Origin: Campylorhamphus procurvoides
Lineage: Eukaryota > Chordata > Aves > Passeriformes > Dendrocolaptidae
Length of the DNA: 64,000 nucleotides
Reading direction: 5' to 3'
Assembly (NCBI GenBank): GCA_013396655.1
Contig: WBMV01001237.1
Location: 1,076,716-1,140,715 of the forward strand
The notes under the pieces are model-generated. The model searched no databases. It saw only the letters and a list, made by a program, of their open reading frames with translations, and was not told the origin of the DNA. This document shows, in pieces, positions 49,346 to 62,560 of this stretch. How positions within the stretch are numbered: position 1 is the stretch's first letter; each line of letters starts with the position of its first letter. A program made the position numbers and the translations under genes.

Positions 49346-52300
49346 TCAAGTATTGTAATAGAAATATTCATGTATCCATGAAGCCTAAAGTAATTATTTC
49401 AACCTTTGATGTAAAGTTACTAAATCTCCATGAGGAGTCAGTTTATATTTATATATCCAAAACTTATGGACTTTTTGGTTGCTTGCTTTATGACACTGGG
49501 TGGTACTAAACTCACATTTTCTGGGAAGATACTTCAAATGTTTCCAAAAGACAGTCAGAGAGCTTAACCAGATAGTGAGAGTGAAGGTGAAATGAGTCAA
49601 CTCCTTTGGAAATAATGTCAGTTCAATTTATTTTCATTAAAAAAACACTACAGAGATTTATAATCCCAACGTATCCGTAATTTATAATGCTCACATTTGA
49701 AACTTTAATTATATCCTTGTTGAACCAAACACTATGTTATTAATTATCAAACAGCAAAGGCTAATGTTTCATTACTAAAATTAGCTTTATGTTTGCTCTG
49801 TGTCTTTCTATCTCAATTCTGTGGTGGAGACATAAGGGAGTAGATGTGCAGGATACACAAATGTAGGTTGAACTCAATTTCTTTGAATCTGGTAAATAAT
49901 ATTATATATACAGGCATCATGAGTAGCAACTGAAGTCCTGCCTATGTAACTCTTAACAACTGAGGTGAGCCAAGTTTTACTTTAAAAGTATTTCAGGATT
50001 TTTGAAGGCTCCACAGAATTTTTCCTGTTTGCATAGGCAAGTGTGACCCATTGCCTTTACTCTTAATTTTTGTGGAGGTTAAGTTAAAGTCTTGAGGGTG
50101 TCTTAGTTCTCACCATTAATCATTAATTTCTTCTCTTAGTGAATAACTTGTAGATAGAGTTGAGACTTCAATTTTTGTATGATAACAGTTTGATCCAAAC
50201 CATATATGAATGCAGGATAATTTCTGTGCAGTTAGCTAAAACATGATTAGGATTCATGATGGATTATCCCTTCCATGTTGGGTGTAGAAGAATAGATAAG
50301 TGGGCACGGAATTAGAGTAGAGCAGACAGACTGTGATATAAAAGCTGATGTAATAAAGCACCTTCACAATTTTTTAACAAATTTGATATGCTCTTGGGTG
50401 AGTACTTGCAGTCATTTAGGTGACATATCTTAATCTGTCCCTGAATCTTTACTTACTGTGTCACTATACTATGACATGGGTTGTTTTCAGGCATTGTATT
50501 CAGAGTGCCCTTTACCTGAGTTGGATGGTCTGTAGAATTACAGGCATTTTCTTGTGAGTTTAATTGACATATTTGCAGCAAAGCTAAATATGTGTTATGA
50601 AATGTCTTTTCACAGCTTCCTTGATTTGCGACCTCTGTGATATCTGTCTCTGTTCCACTTCCTTTGAGCTTCACCTCATTGCCCTTGGGCTTCTCTCCTC
50701 CTTCACTGCAATATTTTCCTGTCAGAGTTCTAAGGGATTGTCTTGCTGTTGTGCCTGTGTTTTGTTCTTCTTTAGTCACCTCCATTTCTTCTGCTGTTGA
50801 AGTTGATGTTTCCCTTTGCTACTCACCAGTGGGGTTAGTGCCCCTGTCCCCCTGTCTCTCTGACTCCATTCCTTCCCTGCTGCTGAGCACAAAAAAGTTT
50901 GGAGTGGAAAGGTAGATTAGCAAGTAAACTGATCAATGACAATTTGATAACCTTCCTCCCAACCTGGAACTCCCAAACTAAGGATTTACTCCAATGTGTC
51001 AGCCAAGAATGAATTCTATAGGAAGATTTCGAAAAGGCTGTAGTAAAAAGAGCAAAGAAAGTCACCACCACAGGGAGCAGCTGCCATTGTATGTATTTCA
51101 ACAGAACATTAGGTCTTGGAAGCTGCACTTCTAAAGCTTTCCTTGGCAAATAACTTCCTTTTATTCTCTCCAGAACTTTATGCCCTCAGGATAGACACCA
51201 GCACTGCTTAACACACTCCAGGCAACAATGCCATCCCAGGGAGAGGTGTCACACGTGGCTGAATTCTCCATGTACCTCTGGCAATTCCTGTTTGCTGGAC
51301 TGATCTCCCTGAGTGGTTGGTAAATGAAAGAGAAATTTATGCACCTGCTGTAGGAACTTGCATTTACTAAAACAGAACTTTATTGTAGCCAAGAAATTGG
51401 TTTTGTAGTGTCAGTAGAGAGGTATTTTTGAGGCCCTAAAATAATGTGCAGAGCAAGAACAGTGATCAAATAAGATAATTTGTTAGGGAACAGTAACAGT
51501 CATGGGAGCAGAATAAGATCTGGGGTAGTGTGTTCAGAATTAGGTAAACTCTCCTCTCCTGTCAGTTCCAAGTGGATCAGTGATGCTGCTGTAAAAAATT
51601 ACACAAAAACCAACTAACAAGAAACCCTCCCAAGCAACAAAACTCAGACAGAGGCAATTAGCCCATGAGATTTGAAAAAAACCCAGATTTTTGAAGCAGT
51701 GTTCTGTTACTAGCCAATTGTCACATACAGAAGTGGTGATTAGTCTTTTCCATTGTTGCACTTCCAGTCACTGAAAGATGCAGAAGATGCATTTTTTGGG
51801 GTATCTGGGATTTTAAGGGTGAAATTACTAAAGGTAGCAGAGGGTTAAAACCTCGGTGCTTGGTACCATACCCTGTGTCCAGAGGAAGAATTTCTCCCCC
51901 AGGAATTGCCTCAGGAACTGAGCAGGTTGTGTTAGATATATTGCTTAATTTTTTTAAAATACTGGATTTATGTGAAACAAAGGGCAGACTTTGTTATCAG
52001 TCCCAGGAAGACCATATAGTTCATTGGTATCTCTCAAATCTCTTTATAGTGTGGATAAAAACAACCTTTGGATAGAAGACTACAGTTGTCATCTATTCTT
52101 GGCTGTCTTAAAAGAGTAGTAAGAAGAGGAAAAGATTTATGCACATTCTCAATGTGAATTTGTACTTCTGCCTGTCCCCTGCCGTGCATATAGATAGCTA
52201 ATATTGCTGAGATTTCCTTCCCTTCTAGATAGATAAAAGATAACTGATGCCTATTTGAGAAATGTATAAACGGGTCTGTGTTTATAGAATATCTTTGAAT

Positions 52301-52780
52301 ACAGGGAGAGTAGTTTATATCAGTACAGATGATATTTTCATTTTTAACAACCTTAGTTAAGCAGAGTTGCACAGGTAAGTCATTTCATGCCTTCCAGGCA
52401 CAGCAATGAGAGGGAGGGTTACAGGACATAAAAAAGAAGGATTTGCCAAGGAAAAAAACCACCAATAATAGTGAAACTAGTATATAGATATTAAGTATTG
52501 AATTGTAGCTATTACAATAGTACAAGATATCTGTACTCAATATTGACTGCTAGAAATTAATCTGCAATCAATATTTCCATCCACGAGTCTTCTCTAGTAT
52601 CTTAACAAGTGTGCTATAAACACAGTCTTTCCTAGCATGTTTGCTTTTTGTGGAATATTAAAAAAAAGGCTGCTGATTTCAGGAATTTTTTCACCTCATG
52701 TGGTGGCAGTTGCTGTGGTGTGCAGTTACTTGAGGAAAACAAATGAAAACTGCAAATTTATTTCTATAATCGGGCTGGAA
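49346..52780. other. Unique AT-rich noncoding DNA
   Basis: Single-copy sequence. Overlapping frames on both strands at 50453-51149 (up to 110 codons) have no recognisable domain. Confidence 0.5.
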
Positions 52781-52814
52781 GGTTTCTTGGTTTGGGTTTG
52801 TTTGGGGTTTTTTT
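52781..52814. repeat. Short T/G-rich tract
   Basis: GGTTTCTTGGTTTGGGTTTG followed by TTTGGGGTTTTTTT; the same class as 8601-8690. Confidence 0.6.
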
Positions 52815-55618
52815 ATAATGTGCAGGGATAACTCCTTTTGTTAATAATTTTTTTCCCTGATATTGTTTTTTCTATACGACATATGCATAGTGTTTAGGAA
52901 TAACCAGAGAAAAGAAAACGTAGGAATAGATGAACTGCAGAATGACACATTTTTATATGTTTTTCATGACTGCTTCTTTGTTTGAGCCTTAAAGCCTAAG
53001 GCCATGCTTTTGAAGTGCCTACTACTTTTGAATGTCCATTTAAATATTAAAGCACCTAATTCTCAAGTCACGTTCTGCACATAGTAAAATGTGGCTCTTT
53101 AAATGTGTTTCAAATGGGATATCTGCAACCAGTCATAATTTCTGCAAACTGATTAATCTCCCTGTGCCTTAAGAATACACGCTGTCCTGCTTTAATGTAA
53201 GTCTGTTCCTGCTGATGCCAGAGAACCTCCACTGTAAAGAAACAAATCCAAATGTTGAAAATTAAAGCAATTTTCCCATTCTTTATCCCACCTCGTTATT
53301 CATTCTTTTCCCTGCTTTATCATAGTAAAAAATGGAGGATGATTGGAACACCCAAAGGGCTGAAATAATGATCTCGATGGGAAGTTTGTGAGCTTGGGGA
53401 CACTGCTGTTATATAAATGCCTGTTGTGGGCCCCTATAAATCTCTGTGCCAGTGGAAACTAAAGCTCTGCAGTAGGTTTTCCTGGGTACCATTTCAATTT
53501 ACAGATGTGGAGTAAGCACAGTAGAAAGAGAAAATGATGAAATAATGTGATTTTTAAGCAAATGTTTATTCATGAAGTTGCCATTTTTCTGCTGGTCCTG
53601 TGTGGCTGACTGGTGTCTCAGCAGGGTGTTGAAGGAACACCCCACGCTGGGGTGCAGGCACAGAGCAGCAGTGCTCAGGCATCTGGTGCCCAGGCACAAA
53701 AACACAGCTCAGCTGGAAAAGAGGAAAAAATAAAGAAAGAAAAAAAGAACTTAGTTGTTCTTTCACCAGTTTTAATAGGACACAGAATAAACTTGCTTGC
53801 TGATGACATACATTATATCTGATTGATGCTGCAGCAGGTTTTTTGCTCATGAAGGGATTTAAGGAAAACGTTTTCCATAAAAGAAGTGAACCTGATTTTG
53901 TATCCTGTCCTAAAGGAATTCTCTGGGTCATAAAATGGATGCAGTACAGTGGGAATTGAATGGGGTCCCATGCTAGTGCTCTTTGGAAACATGCTGTTTT
54001 CATCTCTCTCTTTCACTACTGGCATGTTGGCTGCATAATTATTGTTAAGATTAATTTTGGAATTCTGAAGTATTGGTTTTGATTGGTTCAATGTGACTCA
54101 GAAAAATCATTCTCAGATTTGGGAAAAATTAGAAGGTGATTAAAGACATCATAGAAAGTGAAAAGTTTATCTAATGGTTTGTCAGTAGGTGTTTGATAGG
54201 GGGTGTTTTGTTTTCTCCAACATAATCATGAGGAGTTCATATTTGTTTGAACTGGACTATGTTATTTGTAACTAGAAAGAAATATAGATAATTTGTGATA
54301 TCTAAATGAGATAATTCTTCACATGACATTTTAGGGCTCTAGAGATGCAAGATAAATATCTCTGTGCTGGCTTGTGTAAGGATAAGATTACACAATCTCA
54401 TTTATTGTTGTTAAAGTAATGTAAATGTATTTGACATAAGTAAATTTAATAAAGCATGGTGCCATGAGTTTATTTGGAGTCACAAATATCATATAGCAAA
54501 TTTTTAAGTTAATTTGGTAAAAGTTAAAGCATAATTTAAGCATAATTTTTACTCTGGTCCTTGAAAAAATGGGGTTTAGATCCCTTATACCATATATTGT
54601 GTAAGTTCATTTCACTTAGAAACCCATCCTTTCATATACTATTTACAGTGGACACCATTCCCAGTGGAAAAACACTTTAGGGAAGTGAAAATGCATTTAC
54701 ATGTGAGCTCTGGGGGATATAGTGGTGCTGTAAAGGCAGAGTTTATCCTTTGCAGTCAAGCCAACATTCATTCTATTGCATTTTTTTTTTTGTGAGATGA
54801 AGTCTTCAACATTGTGGTCTACAAGATTATACCTTTTGAATAGGATGATCATCTTATTTTCTGTCTGAAATTACAGCTAAATCACTTTTCACAGTAGCAA
54901 CTCCATAATTTAGTTAGATCTTGCAGAAAATGTGTTGTTCTTCAGATGGTTGAAATCAAGTTACTACACCAGCCAGAGTGCCAACCCCTGCTCCTCTGGG
55001 TTTGGGTGCAGGGAGTGACTGTGTTGGACCAACAGGGGCATCCCCAGCATCCTGATTTTCTCCTCGTTGTATTTAACTAGTGAAAAAAGCTGAACATGTT
55101 GCAGACAGCCCTGAGCATCTTGTTGTGCACTTGGGCAGGTGTTCTGTGTAAATGGTACCTTGTCAGGTGCTACCATGCAAAGCAATTGCCCACCCATGTT
55201 GACACACACTTAATTCTCTTCTCTCTTGCCCTTCGGTGAAATCTGTTTAGTCTTATCAGTGCTCGTGTGTCCTTTGGTGTCTTCTCAATGCTACGACAAT
55301 TACGAAGGACCAGATGGCATTGCAAATGTGTTTAGCTTGAATGCTAAAGACTTAAAAAGCCACTGTAGCATGGCCAACCAGGCAGCACAGCTACCTCCTC
55401 AGCAGGAAAGGCAGGAGTTTTGTTTTGCAGCAAAGCTGAAGTCAGATTTGAGCTATAAAACATATCAGTGTTGGAAGGAACTCCAAAGCCCTTGTGTGAT
55501 GTTCAGCTCCTTGAAGCTTTTGGTTTTCCTATGATTTTCCCCATTAAAAGCAGATAATTAGCTTTTTTTATGATGTTTACACATTTTAAAAGACTTAAAA
55601 TATTCTAATGATATTGCT
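52815..55618. other. Unique noncoding DNA with minor simple repeats
   Basis: An A-rich purine run lies at about 53717-53750 and a T run at about 54782-54792. A 145-codon minus-strand frame (53566-54003) opens at ATG but has no recognisable domain. A plus-strand frame at 55226-55534 begins only at TTG. Confidence 0.5.
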
Positions 55619-55706
55619 TAAAAAAACCCCTCAAAACATGAGAGGAAAAAAAATCAACCCCACAAAAAGTCAACAAAAAAAAGCCCAACTGAAATCACCA
55701 CCCCAC
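55619..55706. repeat. A/C-rich low-complexity tract
   Basis: Runs of A separated by CC/CCC words with little G or T, the same class as 15453-15570 and 29092-29190. Confidence 0.7.
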
Positions 55707-55875
55707 ATTTTGTGTCTACTCCGAACTCCACAAGCTGTAAACAAGAAGAGAATTAAGTCTTCCATAGTTCTGTATTTGAATAGAGATATTAAGAATGCCA
55801 CTATGAGCAAGTTCAGAAGAATATTCAGTCTTCTATATCGATATAAATTTAGGATATAATGTCAGTGGAACAAAA

Positions 55876-55914
55876 GTTAGACAACTAACTTCTAACAGAA
55901 GTTAGATAACTAAC
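55876..55914. repeat. Alternating GTTAG/CTAAC inverted repeats
   Basis: GTTAG and CTAAC alternate: GTTAG-ACAA-CTAAC, then GTTAG-ATAA-CTAAC. The middle part CTAACTTCT and AGAAGTTAG (55885-55905) is a perfect 9-bp inverted repeat with a 3-base loop (AAC). The structure can fold into competing hairpins. Confidence 0.7.
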
Positions 55915-57112
55915 CTTATCTCAGGTTAGTAAGTGCCTCCTGCTACTTAAATATCAGGGCAAAGATGAAGATTTTATGCATAAAAATTGAGGATATTTCA
56001 AATCCATTGAGTGGGAAATAGTGCTCATTTCTGTAAATTACTCTTCCCATTTGCCTAAGCACTTCGCAACATAAACCTGAACTCATTGAAATCCTTATCA
56101 TAATACAGTAAGGGTCTAAAATACTTGGTCCCTACCATTTTACAATTAATAGAATGAAATAGAATATCAGAGACCTCCTTCAAAAAGTCTTAGGTACTCA
56201 TGAATAGTATACTAGGATAGAATAGAATACTTTTGAACAGTAAATGCTTATTGGGTTTTTCTTGCAAAAAACCAAAGAAACTAAAATCCAATGTGACTTA
56301 TCCTGCTGATCGTTGGGATTTGTATTTTGAGTTATGTTCTGAAAGGAAAAGATCATCAGATTTTAACTTGGACTAATTCCATCAGGTCACCTAATGTGTA
56401 TCTGGCTTGGCTGTTTTTCACTCTGCCATTAAAAGAGAATATGGAATAAAAAAACCCCCAGAAATCGGTGACATACCATTTCCAGGAGAAAAGTTTGGTA
56501 AAAATAGCATAATAAATATTTTGTCTTTAGAGTATCTCAGTTTTTCTGACTGAACTGGGGCATCTCTTCACACAGCCTGAAAGACACATATAAGAAATAG
56601 TTACTTGAATGGACCATTCTTTGAAAAATCCTGAGTTGTTTCCAGGGGTCAGACATGAGCCATGCAGTTTTATTAGAAGCACAAATACAATCAATTCTCA
56701 ATGTTTCAGAATTATGCCTAACTCTTGTTTAATTTGCATGAAAAGTTTTGCTACTACTTTACGACCTTGGTTTTTTTTCTACATTTTGTTAATTAGGACT
56801 TGATTCATCTACAAAAGTAACGTGACCTTCCCTGACCTCCAAGGCTACAACACGGGACTCTCAGAGGGCCCAGATGCTCCTGTATTACAGAGCCAAGATG
56901 ACTGTGCCCCTCCAATGGCACTGAGCAGGACACTGGCTGAGACACTTGACTCCTTCCATAACTCAAGCTATTTTTATGACTTTCAAGAAAAACACATCTG
57001 TGAAACCAATAGGTGATCTTCAAAGAACTTATAATAAGTGCAGATTTCAGAGCTTTGTAAAAAAGTATTTTTTTTTCTTTTTTTCTTGTGGTACAGCTCT
57101 CTCTTTTGTCCT
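55915..57112. other. Unique noncoding DNA
   Basis: Single-copy AT-rich sequence. The part at 56820-57010, next to the CR1, is a little GC-richer and unclassified. Confidence 0.5.
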
Positions 57113-57425
57113 CTGAGTCTTAGAATGGTTTGGGTTGGAAGGGGCCTTAAACCCACATCATTCCACCCCATGCCATGGGTAGGGGCACCTTCCACTAGCC
57201 CAGGTTGCTCCAAGCCCCATCCAACCTGGCCTTGGACACTCCTAGTGATGGGACAGCCAGAGGTTCTCTGGGCAACCTGTACTAGGGCCTGCCCACCCTC
57301 AGTGGAAATAACTTCTTCCTAATATCTGATCTAAACCTACTCTCTTTCTGCCTGAAGCCATTCCCTCTTGTCCTGTCACTACACACTCTTGCAAAAAGTC
57401 CCTCTCCATCTTTCTCATCAGCTCT
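57113..57425 (-). mobile_element. CR1 LINE, 3' end (5'-truncated, relatively well preserved)
   Basis: From left to right: CTTAGAATGGTTTGGGTTGG, AAGGGGCC, CCATGGGTAGGGGCACCTTCC, CACTAGCCCAGGTTGCTCC, GCCCCATCCAACCTGGCC, TTCTTCCTAATATCTGATC, TGTCCTGTCACTACACACTC and AAAAAGTCCCTCTCCA. This is the canonical minus-strand order of the avian CR1 3' region, including the element's true 3' end at the left. It stops at about 57425, before any coding part. Short open frames over it are shadows. Confidence 0.95.
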
Positions 57426-58352
57426 CTTCTAATGACAGCACTCTGACCACACTACTGTGTACGAAAAATGTAGTGATGCTCCTTTTGTTTCCACAAATAT
57501 GGAATAGATAAAGAAAAATTCGAGGAAAAATCTGTTTTTTGTACTAAGCAGTTACCTGCTTCCCATCCTCTGTTCATTTCCCAGATAGTAAAGGAAATAT
57601 TATTTTTGTCTCTAGACTTCTGGGCATTTATTTGCTTTTTGAACCTTTGCAGATACTCACAATATGCTGCTAACACATGGGTGGAGAATAGTGATGTGAA
57701 GGAAAAAAGTGTTCCTTTTTAATCTCCATTACCTTTTTGCACCCTCTGTTGTCCCCTGTAACAGTAAGATATTTTTTTTTTTGCACTTGTTAATTCTTCA
57801 TATGCCTTTTACAACTCAGAAGAGCTAATGGGGATTTTAGCATACCCAGCTCATAGCTATTTCCCAGTGTGTTATGAGTCCTTTGCTCTTGGATTCTCAA
57901 TGTGACAGTGATGCATGTTTTAAGGTGCTCAGTGATGCTGCCCATGTTAAATAGGCGTATCTTGGAGAAGACATACAGTCACACCAAATTCCAAAACAAT
58001 TAAGCAGATCATATATCATGTTTTGATCTGACTTTAAAGAGCAAACTGAATGACAATGTTTTGTTTATGACCTTTTAATCTTGTCTATAACAAATTAAAT
58101 TTTGTCTACAGAAAATAAATTTATAAAGATGATGAAGTGTCTTATGACAAGAAAATCCATTAGGAAGTCTTGAGTATGTCTTGATAAACTTGGCTTTGTA
58201 AGCTTTGCAGGCTTTTGGCATAAGAAGTGGTGAATTTATTTGTGTTCATATGTGTTGAGCAGGGGAGGATGAACAGGAGGCACTTCATTTGCTCTTCTTG
58301 TTAGGGAATCCTGAAGGTTGTGATTTCAGCCAACTCTGATTGTGATTTCAGC
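57426..58352. other. Unique DNA between two CR1 copies
   Basis: Single-copy AT-rich sequence. The word TTGTGATTTCAGC occurs twice (58318-58330, 58340-58352), the second copy ending where the next CR1 begins. Confidence 0.55.
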
Positions 58353-58475
58353 AACCTGGTCTAGTGGAAGGTGTCCTTGACCATGGCAAGGGGGTTGGAA
58401 CAAGATGGTCTTACAAGTCCCTTCCAACCCAAGCCATTCTATGGCCCCGTGATTTTCTGGGATTGTGTAGGAACT
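58353..58475 (+). mobile_element. CR1 LINE, extreme 3' end (5'-truncated)
   Basis: Reads AACCTGGTCTAGTGGAAGG, TGTCC, CCATGGCAAGGGGGTTGG, TCCCTTCCAACCC and CCATTCTATGG, followed by degenerate GATTCTGTG-like units, which is the plus-strand CR1 3' end with its terminal short tandem repeat. About 90 bp is an inverted copy of 57120-57206. Confidence 0.92.
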
Positions 58476-61400
58476 TTGGTGCTAATGGAAATCTCTCTTA
58501 GTTCATTGTTATTATAATAGACAGTTCTGGTGACATGCAATCCTTTTGGTAAATTTTCAAATTCTTTCATAAAGTCATCACTGTCACAGGGAAAATCTTC
58601 AAGAACTTCATTACTAGGTGGAAAATGCCTCTTAAATTTTCAGTTTAGATTAGTTCAAGGCCCATCAAAACCACTGACTTATTGCAAATATTGTTCTACT
58701 GCTCCATTCAAAAGTAGAGAGTAAACAATAAGCAACAAAGAGCAGAAAGCACCTTGGCGAGGACAGAAGCATCAGTTTAGTCACAGGAAAAAAACAGAGT
58801 AAATAATAGGGATTAGTAGGATTAAAAGATTAAAGGAAAAAAGAAACGGGCAATGTTCCTTACAAAGCCACCACCTTGAGAGAGTCTCTGTTTCATTTCC
58901 AGTCCCAGCTGCTCTGGAAAGGGCTCAGAAAAAGATGACATGGATATTCCCTATGGCCTTCAAATTGTAAGCAATGGGCACAACTTAGTGCTTTATACTA
59001 CAATATTGTTTCTGTTATCAAATGACAATACTCAAATCCCAAGCCATTTGGATTTCTCCCTGGATAAGCCAGCTTGTCACACAAACAAACAAGAAATAAT
59101 TGTGGGACAAATTCTAATGTGTGAAGTACCAGTGGCTTGATTGCAGCTTTACATCTCTTGTGAATTGAGCACTGCAGACATACTTAAACAAAAGTGAATT
59201 TAAAGTAAAAGATGGCCAGGGAACTCACTGCATTACAAAATTACAGGTTGAATAGTAATCTTTGCAAATTCCAAATTTAAGTGAGACAGTGTCATCTAAA
59301 GTATAATTACTTGTACTGGTACTGGTTTTGTGTGATGCTACTGAGTGAAAGCTAACTTGGCCAAAAGAGAGACTAAAGAACTAGAACCTTAAGAAATAGA
59401 ACCTTAAGAAATACGATTCAGTGCTAAGCTATTTCCAGCAAGTATTTCAAATCTGAGTCATTCAGACCCCAGTATATCTTAAGAGAGATTGAACACCTAA
59501 TTGGCCTCACTGCAACTCAGACTTTCACCATTCATATAACTAGAGGTAAAAATTAAAAAGTGAGCTGAAAAGTCAGCAGGAGTTTCAGTACTGTTCTTTA
59601 GTCTCTCCTTTAATAACCCCAGAAGTGAAGTAGAAAATAGCAACTGTGCTGATGTCTTTTCTTACTTGAACACAGTTTATACCATTTTGTAAAGAACTAT
59701 ATTTCCTGTGAAATACAGCATTCTATGAATCAATGAACATTATAAAAGATCTTCCTTTATCCTTATTCTGCAAATGTAAACTTAAACCAAATTTTTCTCT
59801 GTAATCCAAGTGGGCTTTAACTTGAAGTGGCAGAGAAGTTAATTATTCAAGAAGGACACAAGAACCATAGCTACCTTAGTCCTTTTGTACCATCTTTTCT
59901 AAGTCATTAGTAGATAAATGGCTTGTTACACCTGGGAGTGATAGGTATTAGCTGAGCCAGGCATGCAGGCTGAGCAGGAGCCTCACAAGACATAGCACTG
60001 CAATAGCTACACCAAAAATGAGGTTTCAAAACGGTATTTCAGAGCACAGAGTTTGTTTGAGTGCAGAGGGGATCAGTTTAGTAGTATTAGCAGTTCTGCT
60101 CACTGATTGTAGGTTTTCCCTGCATTTTGCAATATATTAGCACAAGTAAATTTTCCTGAACTGACTATGAATGTGTGTTAGAGCTGAATACACTTGTTCC
60201 TGCCTCAGAAGCATTAGTATTCAATGTATGCATTTGAGCTTTAGAGTGGTCTGTCAGCTTGGAAATGCATGACTCAATACAGAGCTCAAAGTTTAAAAAG
60301 AACAGCCACAACTTTATTGTACAAGCTTGTTAGTGATTATGATTTAAAATAATATCAATAATTAGCATTTTACTGTTGAGTGGGTTACATGATGCACCAG
60401 CCTAAGAAATCAATCATTCTGAAATACCCCTAAGATTATTCTGAACTGAGTATTGTTCATGTTGTGACATTTCTCAGCAGGAGGGGGCTCAGGACTTGTT
60501 AATTTTTCTTAGTGAAGTCTGACTGCATCCCATAACTTGAACCCTCTTTGAGTGGGACATTTGTTAGTAAGAACCTAATAAAACTCTGGCCATCAGAACA
60601 GAAAAAAATGGTGAAGAAGCCACACAAATGATAAAAACTTTTTGAATAATAACACTGGGTAACAAAAATAATGGATGCATAACAAAAGTCTCATCTGGCC
60701 TTCAGACCAGAGCTGTTTTCTTTTACCATAACCAAGGTATCCCAGCATTGCATTTGTCTCTAGCTAATATTGGCTTCATTGGTCACTTTTATTTCTTGAG
60801 AGAGAAGTGGAAGGTAATATCCTGCTGCCTTGTGTTCTGGGTTCTTCTGTACGGAGCTGCGTGCTAGGAATTACACAAAGGAACTCTCCCAGGGTGATGA
60901 ATGCAAGGAGCAGCAGAACCTCTGCTTCTTCACTGCTTTGAAAAGCAGTAGAGCTGATTATTCTGTGAAGCTGCTCTCTTAAAGCAGTAGAGAATCACTG
61001 AATCACAGAATATGTTTAAGCATTTCTTGTACTGGTCTTTAATGCCAAAGGCAACTGTACAATTGGTTATTTAGGCATGTTTCATTGCTGTGAAATTGGT
61101 GATTTTTCCTTTTTTGTGATATTGTGTTCATATTTTCATGAATTGCATCATTTTAATGCGTGCAGGAGTTTTTACTGTGAAAAGTGGGCTTCTCTGTGAC
61201 TCAAGTAGTTGTAACAATATTTAAATTACATGTAAGGTACCATATTTCAGCTACTGATATGATCATTTATGACTAAGCGATTACAATTTGTTAGCACAGA
61301 ACTGACCTTTTTCTTGTAAGGAAAGGGCACATTTTACAGCTTCCTGAACATGTCTTATCCACTTAGAAGGTTTTACAGAAAAGTAAGATGTAGTGACATT

Positions 61401-62339
61401 TAGTTTTATTCTAGTTCACTGCCATTAACCTCCTCTTACTGACTTTTATATACTTGTGTGTAGGGCTTTATCAGGAGAGTGCAAATTAAGGGTCTGTGTT
61501 TTGAGCTGGGGCCTCTTACCCAGCAACATCCAAATTCTTAGTGATACTCTGTGTGTGCTGCTGCCTGTGACACACATTTACCCAAGCAGCTTCATCCAGT
61601 CAATGATCACATTTCTTCATGGCTTTGGAACATCATTCTTTTAATATCTGTTGACTTCCCATGAGCAGCCTTTGCTGATTGCCCTACATCCCTGTGCTTG
61701 CTTGTGCACCGAACACTGCAGAAGAGCTGTGGGTATGGTTTGGTTCTTTGGAGGAAACCAATTTACATGGTCCTGTTCTTTTAAATATTCATATTCCACT
61801 TGGTTCACTTTTCCATTTATGTGCTATTCAGTGTGCTCAGTGCTTGGCTCTGCACCCCATGGATCTATTTAGCTATGAAGTTAACAAAGCAGGGAAGGTT
61901 TCATCGAGTACATATTCAACCATGAATTTTCTATACCTTTTTTACCCCCAGTGTGTTTAATGGATTTGGACATAAAATCCAAGGCATTTCACAGGCTGTT
62001 TGATATGTGTGGGAATGCACAGTCCAAAATGAGGTTTTCCTTTCAGTTAATTTAATGTTTGGAGTCTGTCAGATTTACTGAAGGATGGGTAGTCAGACCA
62101 TGTGAGTAACAAAGGAATCGTATCATCCCTCCACCACCCCTCTGATAAGCATTCCTTGAATGTGTCCATTAAACTGATAAATGATTTTCATCAGGGAACA
62201 CTAGAAATGCTCCAGACTAACAGAAAATCAAGTCATAAGCACCTGAGAAGCTGCCTAAAGCAGATCAGGGGTCACTTCAAGTTTTAATTCTTGTTTTGGA
62301 TTGGTGTCCTTTTCATTGGTATGTTGTTCTACAATTTCC
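58476..62339. other. Unique noncoding DNA with one small tandem repeat
   Basis: TAGAACCTTAAGAAA is repeated twice in tandem at 59382-59411. A GAATCACTGAATCACAGAAT word near 60991 faintly recalls a CR1 end. No exon or RNA gene recognised. Confidence 0.5.
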
Positions 62340-62560
62340 AGTATTTGACAATGCTGATGGATTTTGAAATAATAAGCGCAGTGGATATGAATTCAGTCCA
62401 AACGTACATATTTGGCAGTGAATAATTCATTAGTCCTTACTTATTAGCACTCACTAATGTATTGCTGGATAAGAATGTTCCAGACTTTAGTCTCAGTCAG
62501 ACAAGGAGCTTTTTGCTGAGCAATTAATATGCAATGTGCAATGCCATCCCCTGTGATGGG
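62340..62560. promoter_or_regulatory. Candidate conserved noncoding patch
   Basis: Non-repetitive sequence with TAAT/ATTA words and ATGCAAT next to CAATTAATATGC near 62520-62540, reminiscent of POU/homeodomain sites. Motif impression only. Confidence 0.18.

Noticed and set aside
53566..54003. 145-codon minus-strand ATG frame
   Set aside because: No domain recognised; the pyrimidine-rich middle part is the complement of an A/G-rich run at about 53717-53750.
55226..55534. 102-codon plus-strand frame with a signal-peptide-like start
   Set aside because: The first codon is TTG, not usable as a normal vertebrate start, and the rest matches nothing known.
57038..57322. 94-codon plus-strand frame
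   Set aside because: It is antisense to the CR1 3' region and so a shadow of the repeat.
60478..60492. CTCF-like GCAGGAGGGGGCT (also one near 25415)
   Set aside because: Only about 10 of 13 core positions fit, which is common by chance.
60990..61012. GAATCACTGAATCACAGAAT word as a CR1 end
   Set aside because: The following sequence does not continue into the CR1 3' region.
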